The notes under the pieces were generated by a model, which did not search any database, was not told the origin of the DNA, and saw only the letters and a list, made by a program, of their open reading frames with translations. Shown piece by piece: positions 26,898 to 35,567 of a stretch of DNA of 64,000 bases. Source of the stretch: an uncultured Chloroflexales bacterium (lineage in GTDB: Bacteria; Chloroflexota; Chloroflexia; Chloroflexales; Chloroflexaceae). The stretch covers positions 37,639-101,638 of the forward strand of contig CAKZSI010000071.1 of NCBI GenBank assembly GCA_937918935.1, written 5' to 3'. Position 1 is the stretch's first letter. The number at the start of each line of letters is the position of its first letter. Both the position numbers and the translations under genes were made by a program.

Positions 26898-27494
26898 TCA
26901 GCCGCCGCCGAAATAGCGCAACGCCAGGCGCAGGCGTTCTTCGAGGTCAGCGGGGGCGTCGGGGGGCAGGGCGGCGATGGCCGCGGCGGCTTCGGCCTGG
27001 GAGTAGCCTAGATTGACCAGCAGGTCGGCCAGATCGCGGTTGATCGCGCTGGTGGCAGCGGTGGCGCCAGAGACGGGCGCGGGCAACCCGGTCAGATCGA
27101 GCTTGCCTTTCAGCTCCAGAACGATCCGCTCGGCGGTCTTCTTGCCGATGCCGGGCACACGGGCCAGCCGCGTGGTGTCGCCGTGGGCAATCGCCGTGCG
27201 GATCTCGTCGAGGTCGCCGGAGGAGAGCAGGCTGAGGGCGACCCGCGGCCCTACCCCGGTGACGGCCAGCAAACTCTCGAACAGGGCGCGTTGTTCAGGG
27301 GTGGCGAAGCCGTAGAGACTGAGGGCGTCTTCGCGCACGATGAGCAAGGTGTGGAGGAAGATCGGGTCACCAGGCGCGCCCGCGGCGCCCAGCACAGGTC
27401 GCGGCGCGAACACCAGGAACCCGACCCCGCCGGTTTCTACCACCAGATGGTCGGCGCCAATGTGCTGTAGCGTGCCGCGCAGTGAAGCAATCAT
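26898..27494 (-). CDS. ruvA: Holliday junction ATP-dependent DNA helicase subunit RuvA
   Basis: 198 residues, standard length. RuvA tetramers bind Holliday junctions and recruit the RuvB motor. Domain I opens [28 protein letters not shown], with [29 protein letters not shown]. Domain II has the two helix-hairpin-helix motifs [17 protein letters not shown] and [23 protein letters not shown]. The C-terminal domain III ([21 protein letters not shown]) contacts RuvB. ATG at 27494 is the family-typical start; the frame extension to 27563 runs through repeat DNA. ruvB and ruvC are not adjacent. Confidence 0.97.
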   Translation of the reverse strand: MIASLRGTLQHIGADHLVVETGGVGFLVFAPRPVLGAAGAPGDPIFLHTLLIVREDALSLYGFATPEQRALFESLLAVTGVGPRVALSLLSSGDLDEIRTAIAHGDTTRLARVPGIGKKTAERIVLELKGKLDLTGLPAPVSGATAATSAINRDLADLLVNLGYSQAEAAAAIAALPPDAPADLEERLRLALRYFGGG

Positions 27495-27518
27495 CAGGAG
27501 TATGCTCCGCTTGTTCCC

Positions 27519-27537
27519 GGGGAAACCGGGTTTCTCC
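27519..27537. repeat. Dispersed palindrome, one mismatch
   Basis: GGGGAAACCGGGTTTCTCC just upstream of ruvA. Confidence 0.8.
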
Positions 27538-27644
27538 GACTCTCCGATCCTCGCCCATAGCACTCCGAATTATACGTGAAGCGCGGGCCCTGATGCGCCA
27601 GAACTGGCGCCTCAAGCAAGCCGCGCCTGACGCGCGGCGTCATC

Positions 27645-27674
27645 TTGACAGCGTATCCGCTTACATGTTATGAT
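27645..27674 (+). promoter_or_regulatory. Strong sigma-70-type promoter in a 600-bp spacer
   Basis: TTGACA (27645-27650) and TATGAT (27669-27674) with 18 bp between, followed by an AT-rich start region (TTTTATAACGC). The next gene on this strand begins about 410 bp downstream. The transcript would cross two palindromes (27746, 27881). It may give a long leader or a small RNA. No gene is supported in 27495-28032. Confidence 0.7.
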
Positions 27675-27745
27675 TTTTATAACGCACTGTGTAATCCACC
27701 AAGAGACTACCTCAAAACGATTGACCGCCAGTTGGGAGATAAGGT

Positions 27746-27764
27746 GGGCAAACCGGGTTTGCCC
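27746..27764. repeat. Dispersed palindrome, compensated variant
   Basis: GGGCAAACCGGGTTTGCCC. Both arms are changed (G to C and C to G), so pairing is kept. Confidence 0.8.
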
Positions 27765-27880
27765 ATACCCCCGCTAGAGGGGAGAATATCGGAGTTCCCG
27801 CGCCCCCCTGCCGGAGGGGAAGGTTGGAGAGGTCCCGGCTCTCTCAGGATAGAACGCCTGACCGCTGTTGTGAGAAAGGC

Positions 27881-27899
27881 GGGGAAACCGGGTTTCCCC
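27881..27899. repeat. Dispersed palindrome GGGGAAACCGGGTTTCCCC
   Basis: Perfect copy, about 210 bp before the CocE/NonD hydrolase gene. Confidence 0.85.
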
Positions 27900-28032
27900 A
27901 TGCCCCGCCGCAGCGGAAGGCACGGACGAATTCGGTACGTGGAGCGCGTCAATCGCGGATGAGCAAGACGTCAGCCTTCTCCGGGCACGATTGACGATTG
28001 TCCTTTGAACCTATGAAAGTGAGACCGTTCCG

Positions 28033-28095
28033 ATGGCGGACCTGCTGACCAATGTGGATCGCGTGATTCGGACCTGTCAGCAGGAGGGGTGCTGA
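28033..28095 (+). other. Possible 20-codon leader frame coupled to the hydrolase
   Basis: A small frame starts ATG at 28033 and its TGA overlaps the hydrolase ATG by one base (TGATG). The hydrolase ribosome site AGGAGGGG lies inside its last codons. It could be a coupled leader peptide. Its own ribosome site is weak. Confidence 0.3.
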
Positions 28096-29867
28096 TGCGG
28101 CGCTTGACCGTCCTGAGTCTCGCCGGGATCGGCCTCGCCGGAATGGGGGCGTACCTGGCCCGGCGCACCCTGGCGGCGCGGGCCTCTGGCATGCCCCCGG
28201 CGCGCCATGCGGTCGCCGTTGAGCGCGACCTTCCCGTGCCAATGCCGGATGGAGTGAGGCTCTACGCCGACCGTTACCTGCCGCGTGCCTCAGGACGCTT
28301 CCCGACCATCCTGGTGCGCACGCCTTACGGGCGCGCTTCGGAACTGCGCGCAGCCGGCCCGTTGGCCGGCTTCATCGCCAGGCTCTTCGCCGGGCAGGGC
28401 TATAACGTGGTAGTGCAGGGCGTGCGTGGGCGTTACCGCTCCGAAGGGTCGTTCGAGCCGTTTGTGCATGAAACTGCCGATGGACGAGCGACGCTGGACT
28501 GGGTGGCCAGGCAGCCGTGGTTCGACGGCAACCTGGGCATGTGGGGAGTGAGCTACCCCGGTTATACGCAGTGGGCGGTGGCCTTTGACGCGCCGCCGCA
28601 GCTCAAGGCCCTGATGCCGGTGGCCATCACGGCGCGCTTTTCGCGGGCCGTGTATCCATATGGGGCCTTCGCCTTTGAGTCCAGCCTGCGCTGGGCCAGC
28701 CTGATCCGCACCACCCACCGGCCCGGCGCCGATCTCGATCTCGCCACGACTATCTCCCTGCTCTCGCCGCGCCGTGAGGCGGCGCTCATCAGTGCTATGG
28801 CCACCCATCCGATGGGCGAGGCTGACCGGGCGGCAATTGGCGAGCCAGTGGACTTTTACCAGCACTGGCTTGATGATCCTGATCCCGAGGGGGACTACTG
28901 GCGACAGGTTGACCAGCATCGCAACCTGAACCGGATCAACGTGCCGGTCCATCTGGTGGCCGGCTGGCATGACCTCTTCCTGCGCGATCAACTTGCCGAC
29001 TATACCGCACTTCTCGCCGCGGGGCGCACCCCGTATCTGACTGTGCTGCCCCGCCATCATAACGACCCCGCGCTCGCCGTGGACGCGGTGCGCGAGGGGC
29101 TCTGGTGGTTCGACGTTCAGCTCAAAGGGCGCCGGGAACGCCTCCGGCGCCGGCCCGTGCGGCTGGCCCTGATGGGCAGCCACGAATGGCACGAGATGGA
29201 CTACTGGCCACCGCCCGCCGCCATGACGCGGTACTACCTCCACGCCGAGGGTATGCTCTCGACCCATCCGCCCGCCGCGAGCAGTGCGCCGGATAGCTAC
29301 TGCTACGATCCCCGCAAGCCAACGCCGTCCATTGGCGGTCCGGCGCCTGGCGCGCACGGCGGCCCCCGCGATCAGCGCCCTATCGAGGGACGCGCTGATC
29401 TGCTCTGCTACACCACCCCGCCCCTCCACGCCGAGGTGGACGTGATCGGCTACGTGCGTCTGGAACTGTACGCGCGCTCGAGTCTCCCCTACACCGACTT
29501 CATCGGTCGGGTGTGCGACGTGTATCCCGACGGGCGCTCGATCAACGTGTGTGAAGGGCTGTGCCGCGTCACACCCGGGGTGGGTGAGCCGCAAGCCGAT
29601 GGCAGTCTGCGCCTGGATCTCGATCTAGGTGCGACCGCGCAGCGCTTCCAGCGCGGCCATCGGATCCGTGTGCATGTGTGCAGCGCGGCGCATCCGCGCT
29701 GGGGCGCCAACCCCGGCGACGGGCGCCGTTTCCGCGACGCCGGCGCCGTGCCGGGCCCGGCGGCCGAACAAACGATCTACCACGACGTGGATCACCCCTC
29801 GGCACTGGTGCTTCCTGTCGTCTCGGCCACGACCCGCCGGGCGATGGAAGGTGACGGAGAGGCATAG
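28095..29867 (+). CDS. CocE/NonD-family hydrolase (X-Pro dipeptidyl-peptidase-like)
   Basis: 590 residues. An N-terminal hydrophobic segment (RLTVLSLAGIGLAGMGAYLARR) may be an uncleaved signal anchor. The alpha/beta-hydrolase part opens PMPDGVRLYADRYLP...FPTILVRTPYGR. Catalytic features: nucleophile motif GVSYPGY, a general acid near GWHDLFLRDQLADYT, and the histidine in LPRHHNDP. A C-terminal jelly-roll domain (RVCDVYPDGRSINVCEGLCRV and RFQRGHRIRVHVCSAAHPRWGANPG) is typical of cocaine esterase-like enzymes. The ATG at 28095 is preferred to the GTG at 28089 because AGGAGGGG is correctly spaced only for the ATG. The substrate is unknown. An acyl-CoA dehydrogenase gene follows 34 bp later. Confidence 0.9.
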   Translation: MRRLTVLSLAGIGLAGMGAYLARRTLAARASGMPPARHAVAVERDLPVPMPDGVRLYADRYLPRASGRFPTILVRTPYGRASELRAAGPLAGFIARLFAGQGYNVVVQGVRGRYRSEGSFEPFVHETADGRATLDWVARQPWFDGNLGMWGVSYPGYTQWAVAFDAPPQLKALMPVAITARFSRAVYPYGAFAFESSLRWASLIRTTHRPGADLDLATTISLLSPRREAALISAMATHPMGEADRAAIGEPVDFYQHWLDDPDPEGDYWRQVDQHRNLNRINVPVHLVAGWHDLFLRDQLADYTALLAAGRTPYLTVLPRHHNDPALAVDAVREGLWWFDVQLKGRRERLRRRPVRLALMGSHEWHEMDYWPPPAAMTRYYLHAEGMLSTHPPAASSAPDSYCYDPRKPTPSIGGPAPGAHGGPRDQRPIEGRADLLCYTTPPLHAEVDVIGYVRLELYARSSLPYTDFIGRVCDVYPDGRSINVCEGLCRVTPGVGEPQADGSLRLDLDLGATAQRFQRGHRIRVHVCSAAHPRWGANPGDGRRFRDAGAVPGPAAEQTIYHDVDHPSALVLPVVSATTRRAMEGDGEA

Positions 29868-29901
29868 GGCGGCCAGGCGCCGCCGCACATGGGAGGACCC
29901 A

Positions 29902-31113
29902 ATGATCGAGTACGAGCACAGCGACGAAATCAAGATGCTGCGCCAGACCGTCCGCGAGTTCGTCAACAAGGAGATCCGCCCCATCGCGCGCGAGATGGAC
30001 GAAGAAGAGCGGGTGCCCCTGGAGGTGATCAAGAAGGCCGGGGAGCTTGGCCTTCTCGCCGTGCCTTTCCCGGAGAAGTATGGCGGTCTCGACCTGGGGA
30101 TCACCGGCTATTGCGTGCTGATGGAGGAGTTGCAGCGGGGTGATGCCAGCATCGCCACGATTATCGGTGCACACACGCAGTTGTGCGCGATGAGCATTCA
30201 CCTCGGCGGCAATGAGGCCCAGAAGGACAAGTACCTGCGGGGCCTGAACCAGGGCCGCCTGATCGGCGCCTGGGCGCTCACCGAACCGAATGCGGGCAGC
30301 GACGCCGCCCATATCAGCACCACCGCCGAACTCCATGGCGATGAGTGGGTGATCAATGGGCAGAAGATGTGGATCACGAACGGCAGCTTCGCCGATGTGA
30401 TCGTTGTCCATGCCGTGACCGACAAGACCAAGGGCGCCCGCGGCGGTATTACCGCGTTTATCGTCGAGAAAGATTACCCGGGTTTCAACGTCGGCAAGAT
30501 CGAAGACAAGATGGGCCTGCGCGCCTCGCACACCGCCAGTCTGTACTTCGAAGACATGCGCGTGCCTGCCGCGAACGTCCTTGGCGGCGTGGGCCACGGC
30601 TTCCCCCTGGCGATGAAGACCCTCGATATCGGGCGTTGCGGCCTTGGCGGCGGCGCCGTCGGCGGGGCCAAGGAGGCTTTTGAACTCAGCCGTCGGTACG
30701 CGATTACTCGCCACCAGTTCGGGCGGCCCATCGCCGAGTTCCAGGCCATTCAGTTCAAACTGGCCGAAATGGCGGTCAAAATCTACACGATGGAGCAGAT
30801 TGTCTACGATACCGCCAGGAAGGTGGACGCCGGCAAGAATGCCACCCTGGAGAGCAGCATCGTCAAACTTTACTGCTCCGAAATGGCCAGTGAAGTGATT
30901 GACGAGGCCATCCAGATCCACGGCGGTATGGGCTTCTCGCGGGAACTGCCCCTTGAGCGCATGTACCGTGATGCCCGCGTCACGCGCATCTTCGAGGGCA
31001 CCAACGAGATTCAGAAGTCGGTTATTGCCACCGAGTTGCTCAAGCAAGTGGGTTACCGCATCCACCGCCACGAGGGTGTCTACCAGGCGCCCAAGCACGC
31101 GCCGCATTCGTGA
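29902..31113 (+). CDS. Acyl-CoA dehydrogenase
   Basis: 403 residues, full length for the family. The FAD enzyme introduces the alpha-beta double bond in acyl-CoA thioesters and passes electrons to ETF. Seen: KKAGELGLLAVPFPEKYGG, GAWALTEPNAGSDAAHI (FAD/substrate motif), INGQKMWITNGSFADV, KMGLRASHTASLYFEDMRVP, RRYAITRHQFGRPIAEFQAIQFKLAEM, IQIHGGMGFSRELPLERMYRDAR, and the catalytic glutamate E365 in RIFEGTNEIQ. This C-terminal glutamate position matches short/medium-chain and glutaryl-like enzymes rather than isovaleryl-CoA dehydrogenase. ATG at 29902 follows GGGAGGACCCA. It may be cotranscribed with the preceding hydrolase. Confidence 0.95.
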   Translation: MIEYEHSDEIKMLRQTVREFVNKEIRPIAREMDEEERVPLEVIKKAGELGLLAVPFPEKYGGLDLGITGYCVLMEELQRGDASIATIIGAHTQLCAMSIHLGGNEAQKDKYLRGLNQGRLIGAWALTEPNAGSDAAHISTTAELHGDEWVINGQKMWITNGSFADVIVVHAVTDKTKGARGGITAFIVEKDYPGFNVGKIEDKMGLRASHTASLYFEDMRVPAANVLGGVGHGFPLAMKTLDIGRCGLGGGAVGGAKEAFELSRRYAITRHQFGRPIAEFQAIQFKLAEMAVKIYTMEQIVYDTARKVDAGKNATLESSIVKLYCSEMASEVIDEAIQIHGGMGFSRELPLERMYRDARVTRIFEGTNEIQKSVIATELLKQVGYRIHRHEGVYQAPKHAPHS

Positions 31114-31140
31114 AAGAAACGTGGCTGGTTGGAAGGGTAT

Positions 31141-31159
31141 GGGGAAACCAGGTTTCCCC
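31141..31159. repeat. Dispersed palindrome, GGGGAAACCAGGTTTCCCC
   Basis: Copy with one central change, flanked by TAT and ATA so that the stem extends (TATGGGG...CCCCATA). Confidence 0.85.
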
Positions 31160-31213
31160 ATACCCCTGCCTGTGGGAGGGGCAGCCTGACACCTCCCTGC
31201 TATCATAGGGCGC

Positions 31214-33691
31214 ATGCCATACCGCGTCCTGCTCCGGGCCATCCAGGTGGCCCTTGCCGCGCTCACCGCGGCCTACCTGATCTACTTCGCCGACCACGGC
31301 CTGCAACTCCTCGGCTTTGCCTACCCGCTTGACTACGGCGAGGGGCCGTTGCTGGCCCAGGTTGAGCGTCTGCGCGAGGGAACGCCAATCTGGCGCCTGT
31401 ACGCCGATCCCGCCAGACCACCCTTCCTGATCGTCAACTACCCGCCCGTCTACCCGCTCGGTGTCGCGCTGATCGCGCCGCTCACCGGGTCGGTGTTGAG
31501 CGCGGGGCGACTGCTCTCGCTCCTTTCGGCCCTGGCTGTCGTGGGAGCCATCGCGCTGCTGGCGCGCCCGCGCCAGGCACCATTCGGCCTGCCCCGGGCG
31601 TCACTGCTGGCACTGCTCATGCTGAGTGTGCCGGTCACTCGCGAGTGGGCGGCGCTGTTGCGCGTGGATATGCTCGGCATCGCCCTGGGGCTGTGGGGGC
31701 TGGTGGTCCTCAACACCAACAGAGGACCGCCACCGCCGTTGAGGGCCGCCGGGGCCGGCGTGCTACTGCTGGCCTGCCTGTACACCAAACCCTCGCTGAT
31801 CGCCGCACCCGTCGCGTCCGGCGGGTGGCTCCTCTGGCAGGCCTGGCGAGGGCCGCCCGCCGAGCGCCACGCCTGGCTGCGGGCGGCCCTGACGCTCGCT
31901 GGCGTCGTCGGGGTGGGAGGTGGCGTGGCGTTCGCGGTACTGGAGATCGCCAGTGAGGGCTGGTTCTGGTTCCACGTGGTCGCCGCCAACGCCAACCGCT
32001 GGGAAGCAACCCTCGCACGCAAATTCTGGCAGCAGCAACTTGCCCTGCGCTGGCCCCTGGCCGTTGCGGGCCTTGTGGGAACCTTGTGGATACTGGTGGA
32101 AAACCAGAGGCGGCGGGCGCCGGCGGATGACCCGGCCTTGCTCGCGCTGCTGTATACCGCGGGTGGCGTGGTTACGGCGATCGGGGTGGGGAAAGTGGGC
32201 GCGTACAGCAACTACTTCCTCGAACTGTACGCCGGGCTCATCTGGTTGGCGGCCTGGGCGGGTGCGCGGCTGCCGCTGGCCCACACTGGAGAAGCGCCCG
32301 GGCCGGGCCGCGCGCCCGTGGCCGTGCGGGGAGCCTTCTACGCCCTGCTGGCCGCCGCGCTGCTCTACTACCCGCCCCTGTGGGACGCGGACCGGCTGCG
32401 CCCGGCGGGGCTGATCGAACCCTCTCCGCCCCGGCTGGCCTTCGGGCGCTACGGACTCTGGGCCGACGCCACGCGCGAACGGCATGTCCTGGCGGCATTG
32501 ACCCGCGTCGGCGACGCGCTGCTGCCCGAGGTTCGCGCGGCGGGGCCGCTGATTTTCACCGATATGCCGGGGATCGCCGCCGCCGCCGGGGTCGGCTCGC
32601 GCTTGCAGGTGTTCGAGGCGCGTCAACTCTTCGACCAGGGCCTGAGCGATGAGCGCCCCCTGCTGCGCGAACTGGCCAACGGCGAGATCCCCCTGGCGGC
32701 CCTGGACTACCTGGGCAACTGGCTGACTCCGGGGGTGGTTGAGATCCTGACCCGGCGCTACGCCCAGGACGGCTCGCTGGGAACTTTCGATCTCTACCGA
32801 CCCGTGGATCTGGGAAGGCCGCAGGAAACCAGTCTGCTCTTCACCGTTCCCGGCGGCACGTTGCGTCTGGCCGCCTACGGTCTGGCGCCGCCCCCCGGCG
32901 CCGCCCACGAGCCAGGCGCCCTGCTGGCCCTCGGTCTGGTGTGGATGGTCGCCGACGATGCGCCGTCGGCCCCGCTGACGGTCGTACTTCGCCTCCTCGC
33001 TCCTGATGGGGCGGCCATCCTGGAATCCGAACGCCCGCTGCTCTACGGCGTGTTCCCGCCGGCAGAGTGGCCGGCGGGGGCGCCGGTGCAACACCTGCAA
33101 CCCCTGGCCCTGCCTCCCGAACTGGCACAGGGCGACTACCTGCTGGCGGTGGGGTTGCGGTCGAGCGACCCTGCAACCCCGACTATGCAGACGCTCACCC
33201 GCCTGGCGGTCGCCGGCGCCGGGGGCGCCTACGTGCGCGAGACCGGGCAGTTCGTGCCAGCAGCCCTGCGCCGGGCCTGGTCCGAACTGGGGGCCGTGGA
33301 ACGGGCAGGGTTCCCGCTGACCCCGGCGGTGCCCTTCGCCTGGGGGCATCTCCAGTGCTTCGAGCGCGTCTGTCTGGAACTGCGTGAAGGAACGGTGTGG
33401 ACGCGGCCCCTGGGGGCGCGCCTGTACCTGGCCGAGACCCTGCGCGGCGATCACTGCCTGGATGGGCGGCCCGCCTCCGGCGCCGTCTGCGCCGGGTTCG
33501 CCCCGGCCATGGAGCGATTCGCAGACCTCGGCCCGGCCCTCAGCGGCGAACTCGCGCGCAACGGCTGGATCGTGCAGTGGACCGAGGAAGCGCGCCTGGA
33601 GCGCCCGCCGGGAGGCGGTGATCCGGCCCTTGGCCGGCTTGGCGACGAGACGCTGCGCCTGCCGCCGGGTATGCGTTACCGCTGGCCGTAG
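31214..33691 (+). CDS. Large GT-C-like multi-span membrane protein with extracellular C-terminal module
   Basis: 825 residues. About eleven hydrophobic helices occupy residues 1-400. The first external loop carries an acidic motif (YPLDYGEGPLLAQVERL) as in GT-C fold glycosyltransferases of the ArnT/PMT kind that use lipid-linked sugars. The C-terminal 400 residues are soluble. They include VRETGQFVPAALRRAWSELGAVERAGFPLTPAV and HLQCFERVCLELREGTVWTRPLGARLY, a module similar in style to FERRLLTYTP in the DUF5107 protein at 9574. The start ATG at 31214 has only a weak ribosome site. Activity is inferred from topology and not shown by a diagnostic motif. Confidence 0.78.
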   Translation: MPYRVLLRAIQVALAALTAAYLIYFADHGLQLLGFAYPLDYGEGPLLAQVERLREGTPIWRLYADPARPPFLIVNYPPVYPLGVALIAPLTGSVLSAGRLLSLLSALAVVGAIALLARPRQAPFGLPRASLLALLMLSVPVTREWAALLRVDMLGIALGLWGLVVLNTNRGPPPPLRAAGAGVLLLACLYTKPSLIAAPVASGGWLLWQAWRGPPAERHAWLRAALTLAGVVGVGGGVAFAVLEIASEGWFWFHVVAANANRWEATLARKFWQQQLALRWPLAVAGLVGTLWILVENQRRRAPADDPALLALLYTAGGVVTAIGVGKVGAYSNYFLELYAGLIWLAAWAGARLPLAHTGEAPGPGRAPVAVRGAFYALLAAALLYYPPLWDADRLRPAGLIEPSPPRLAFGRYGLWADATRERHVLAALTRVGDALLPEVRAAGPLIFTDMPGIAAAAGVGSRLQVFEARQLFDQGLSDERPLLRELANGEIPLAALDYLGNWLTPGVVEILTRRYAQDGSLGTFDLYRPVDLGRPQETSLLFTVPGGTLRLAAYGLAPPPGAAHEPGALLALGLVWMVADDAPSAPLTVVLRLLAPDGAAILESERPLLYGVFPPAEWPAGAPVQHLQPLALPPELAQGDYLLAVGLRSSDPATPTMQTLTRLAVAGAGGAYVRETGQFVPAALRRAWSELGAVERAGFPLTPAVPFAWGHLQCFERVCLELREGTVWTRPLGARLYLAETLRGDHCLDGRPASGAVCAGFAPAMERFADLGPALSGELARNGWIVQWTEEARLERPPGGGDPALGRLGDETLRLPPGMRYRWP

Positions 33692-33791
33692 ATGGGGAAG
33701 GCGGGGTGCCCGGAGGCGCAACGCTCCGGGGTGGGCCTCACGGAGTTCCAGCACCAGGACCAATACTTTTCACATAAGCGCGTTCCCCCCT

Positions 33792-33822
33792 CCCAGCCCT
33801 CCCCCGGCGGGGGAGGGCTGGG
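33792..33822. terminator. 14-bp perfect GC hairpin
   Basis: CCCAGCCCTCCCCC-GGC-GGGGGAGGGCTGGG lies between the convergent GT-C-like and lipoprotein genes and is a plausible bidirectional terminator. The rest of the 280-bp spacer (33692-33972) holds no gene. Confidence 0.55.
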
Positions 33823-33972
33823 AAGCGCCCCTCTCTGCTGGCGCGGTTCGGAGGCATACCGGCGGCTCGCCAGCACGTGACCCGCCGCGCGCTGCATCCG
33901 GCTCCTCCCCCCGGCGGGAGGCCGGGAGGGGGGCCGTGCCGTAAGCCTTGTCTTATTTGAAAAGTATTGGCC

Positions 33973-34569
33973 CTAAGCCCCCGGGCGTTCACAGTAGAAA
34001 AAGTCGCCGTTCACGGCGGCGTGGTAGGCATAGCTCACGCCATTCAGGCTCAGGATCAGGCGGTAGCCATCAACCAGGGCCTGGGTGTAGGCCATACCTG
34101 GCCGGGGGCAGCCCAGGGCGCCATCGTTCCAGGTAACCGCTTCAGCCGAGACAATGGTGATCGTCGTAGGATCGGCGCCGGTGCGCCGGGCAAGATCGGC
34201 GATAGCGGCGGCAGCCTTATCGGCGGGGACCTCGCCCAGGCCCGTCAGGGGCGGCAGGGCGCCCGTCGGCGTGATCCGCGCCGGTGTGGGTCGGGCCTGG
34301 ACCACCGTAGCCGTCAGGGCCGCGGGGGTAATTTGAGCGGCGGGAGTTGGGCTGGCTACAGGCGCGGGGTAGGCCGTGGGCGCGCCGCCCGGGGCGGGGT
34401 AGGCCGTGGGCGCGCCACCTGGCACGGGCGTGGCAGTCGGGGCCAGGGGCGTTACCGTGGCGGGCAGGGCCGGTGTCGCGCCACAGGCGCCGATCAGCGG
34501 CAGCATGGCCATGCCCGCCAGCAGGAGGAGCCAGCGCTTCCAGCGCGGTGTGATATGTGCAAGCCGCAT
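33973..34569 (-). CDS. Putative lipoprotein with a proline/alanine-rich linker
   Basis: 198 residues from the ATG at 34569 (ribosome site GGGAGGCCCT). A basic start (RWKRW) and hydrophobic core (LLLLAGMAMLPLIG) end in a lipobox L-I-G-A-C with lipid-attached C29. Residues 30-100 are low-complexity, with a tandem repeat of GGAPTAYPAP. The folded C-terminal part (about 110-198: ADKAAAAIADLARRTGADPTTITIVSAEAVTWNDGALGCPRPGMAYTQALVDGYRLIL) has a W-x-D-x-x-L-G-C-P-x-P-G motif. I associate that motif with a small domain found in secreted proteins of this phylum. Function unknown. Confidence 0.85.
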   Translation of the reverse strand: MRLAHITPRWKRWLLLLAGMAMLPLIGACGATPALPATVTPLAPTATPVPGGAPTAYPAPGGAPTAYPAPVASPTPAAQITPAALTATVVQARPTPARITPTGALPPLTGLGEVPADKAAAAIADLARRTGADPTTITIVSAEAVTWNDGALGCPRPGMAYTQALVDGYRLILSLNGVSYAYHAAVNGDFFYCERPGA

Positions 34570-34592
34570 AGGGCCTCCCTGGGGAGGAGTAT

Positions 34593-34611
34593 GGGGAAAC
34601 CGGGTTTCCCC
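34593..34611. repeat. Dispersed palindrome GGGGAAACCGGGTTTCCCC
   Basis: Perfect copy extended by TAT/ATA flanks, 24 bp upstream of the lipoprotein start. Confidence 0.85.
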
Positions 34612-34693
34612 ATACCCCTGCCTGAGTGCAAAAGCAGATTCCATACGGGTATACGACGTCGCGCGGCCCCCGCGAGTTCCGCGACGACTGTGC

Positions 34694-34699
34694 TATACT
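34694..34699 (+). promoter_or_regulatory. -10 element TATACT of the GT2-like gene
   Basis: TGTGCTATACTGATG. A start of transcription about seven bases later would exclude the ATG at 34701 and favour the GTG at 34737 as the translational start. No good -35 is visible. Confidence 0.45.
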
Positions 34700-34736
34700 G
34701 ATGAAGCAAATCTCGCTGGAACAGGGGGGCAAGAGC

Positions 34737-35567
34737 GTGGGTCAGTACAGTCTCTCAATAGTTTTGCCGGTGCATCGCAGCGACGGGCTTGATGGCCTGG
34801 TAGCGGAATGCCTCGCGGTGGCCGCGCGCTACGTTGACGACTACGAACTGATTCTCACCGCAGCGCGCAACACTGACATTGGCGCGACGGTCTCACGCCT
34901 GGCTGCGACCCACTGGCGGGTTTCGGCGCTACCCTTCACGCGACCGCCGGGGTTCCGCGCCGCCCTGCAACAGGGATGGAGCGTCGCTCGCGGCGATTAT
35001 ATCCTTACCTTCGACCCGGAGCGCCTGGCGAGCGGCGCCGAAGTGACGCGACTGCTGGCCATCGCCCAGGACTACGATGCCATCTTTGGCTATCGCACCG
35101 ATCCGCCGCGCGACCCGTTCACCTGGCTGCGCATGGCGGCGCTACGCGCCCGTGGAAAGCCTGCGCCGCGGGATCCCCTCCTGCGCACATTTATGATCCG
35201 CGCCGACCTGCGGGACCTGCTGCCGCCCAATGGCCCCGACGCGCAGGCGCCGGCAGATGTGTACGCTGCGGCTCTGCAACAAAGCCTGGCAATCGCCGAG
35301 GTCCCGGTCGCCGGCGCCCCCGGGGCGCGCCCGCGTGTCGCCCTGGAGACCGGCGCGCTCCTGCTCCTTGCCGGCGGTCTGTGGATGCTGCGCCGGCGCA
35401 GTGCTGGCGCGGGACGGCGCCAGGCGCATATGTTCGTTCATCCCCGAAGCCATCGAGGAGAAGGTCTGGGACGGCCATGGCCGTCCCAGAAACAACTCCG
35501 TGCGGCTCCTCGTGATGCGCGGCGAAACCACCCGGAAATCTGCTTAAGGAAAGGAACAGCGCCATGA
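34737..35567 (+). CDS. GT2-type (glycosyltransferase family 2-like) protein
   Basis: 276 residues from the GTG at 34737 (AGGGGGGCAAGAGC upstream). The start (M)GQYSLSIVLPVHRSDGLDGLVAECLAVAARYVDDYELILTAA matches the GT2 nucleotide-sugar fold. Residues about 70-95 (GFRAALQQGWSVARGDYILTFDPERL) contain D-P-E in the place of the metal-binding D-x-D. A hydrophobic segment near 205-218 (LETGALLLLAGGLWMLRRR) suggests membrane association. The last 45 residues are encoded by sequence containing a 26-bp perfect palindrome and look atypical, perhaps acquired by read-through of an earlier stop. The stop overlaps the next gene by four bases (ATGA). Confidence 0.75.
   Translation: MGQYSLSIVLPVHRSDGLDGLVAECLAVAARYVDDYELILTAARNTDIGATVSRLAATHWRVSALPFTRPPGFRAALQQGWSVARGDYILTFDPERLASGAEVTRLLAIAQDYDAIFGYRTDPPRDPFTWLRMAALRARGKPAPRDPLLRTFMIRADLRDLLPPNGPDAQAPADVYAAALQQSLAIAEVPVAGAPGARPRVALETGALLLLAGGLWMLRRRSAGAGRRQAHMFVHPRSHRGEGLGRPWPSQKQLRAAPRDARRNHPEICLRKGTAP
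35465..35490. repeat. 26-bp perfect palindrome inside the GT2-like reading frame
   Basis: TCTGGGACGGCCA and its exact reverse complement abut without a loop. The sequence is within the atypical C-terminal codons of the GT2-like gene. It could form a hairpin between it and the coupled gene at 35564. Confidence 0.8.

Noticed and set aside
31763..33763. 666-codon open frame on the minus strand
   Set aside because: It is antisense to the GT-C-like gene, is rich in Arg/Gly/Gln as expected from GC-rich shadow frames, and has no domain.
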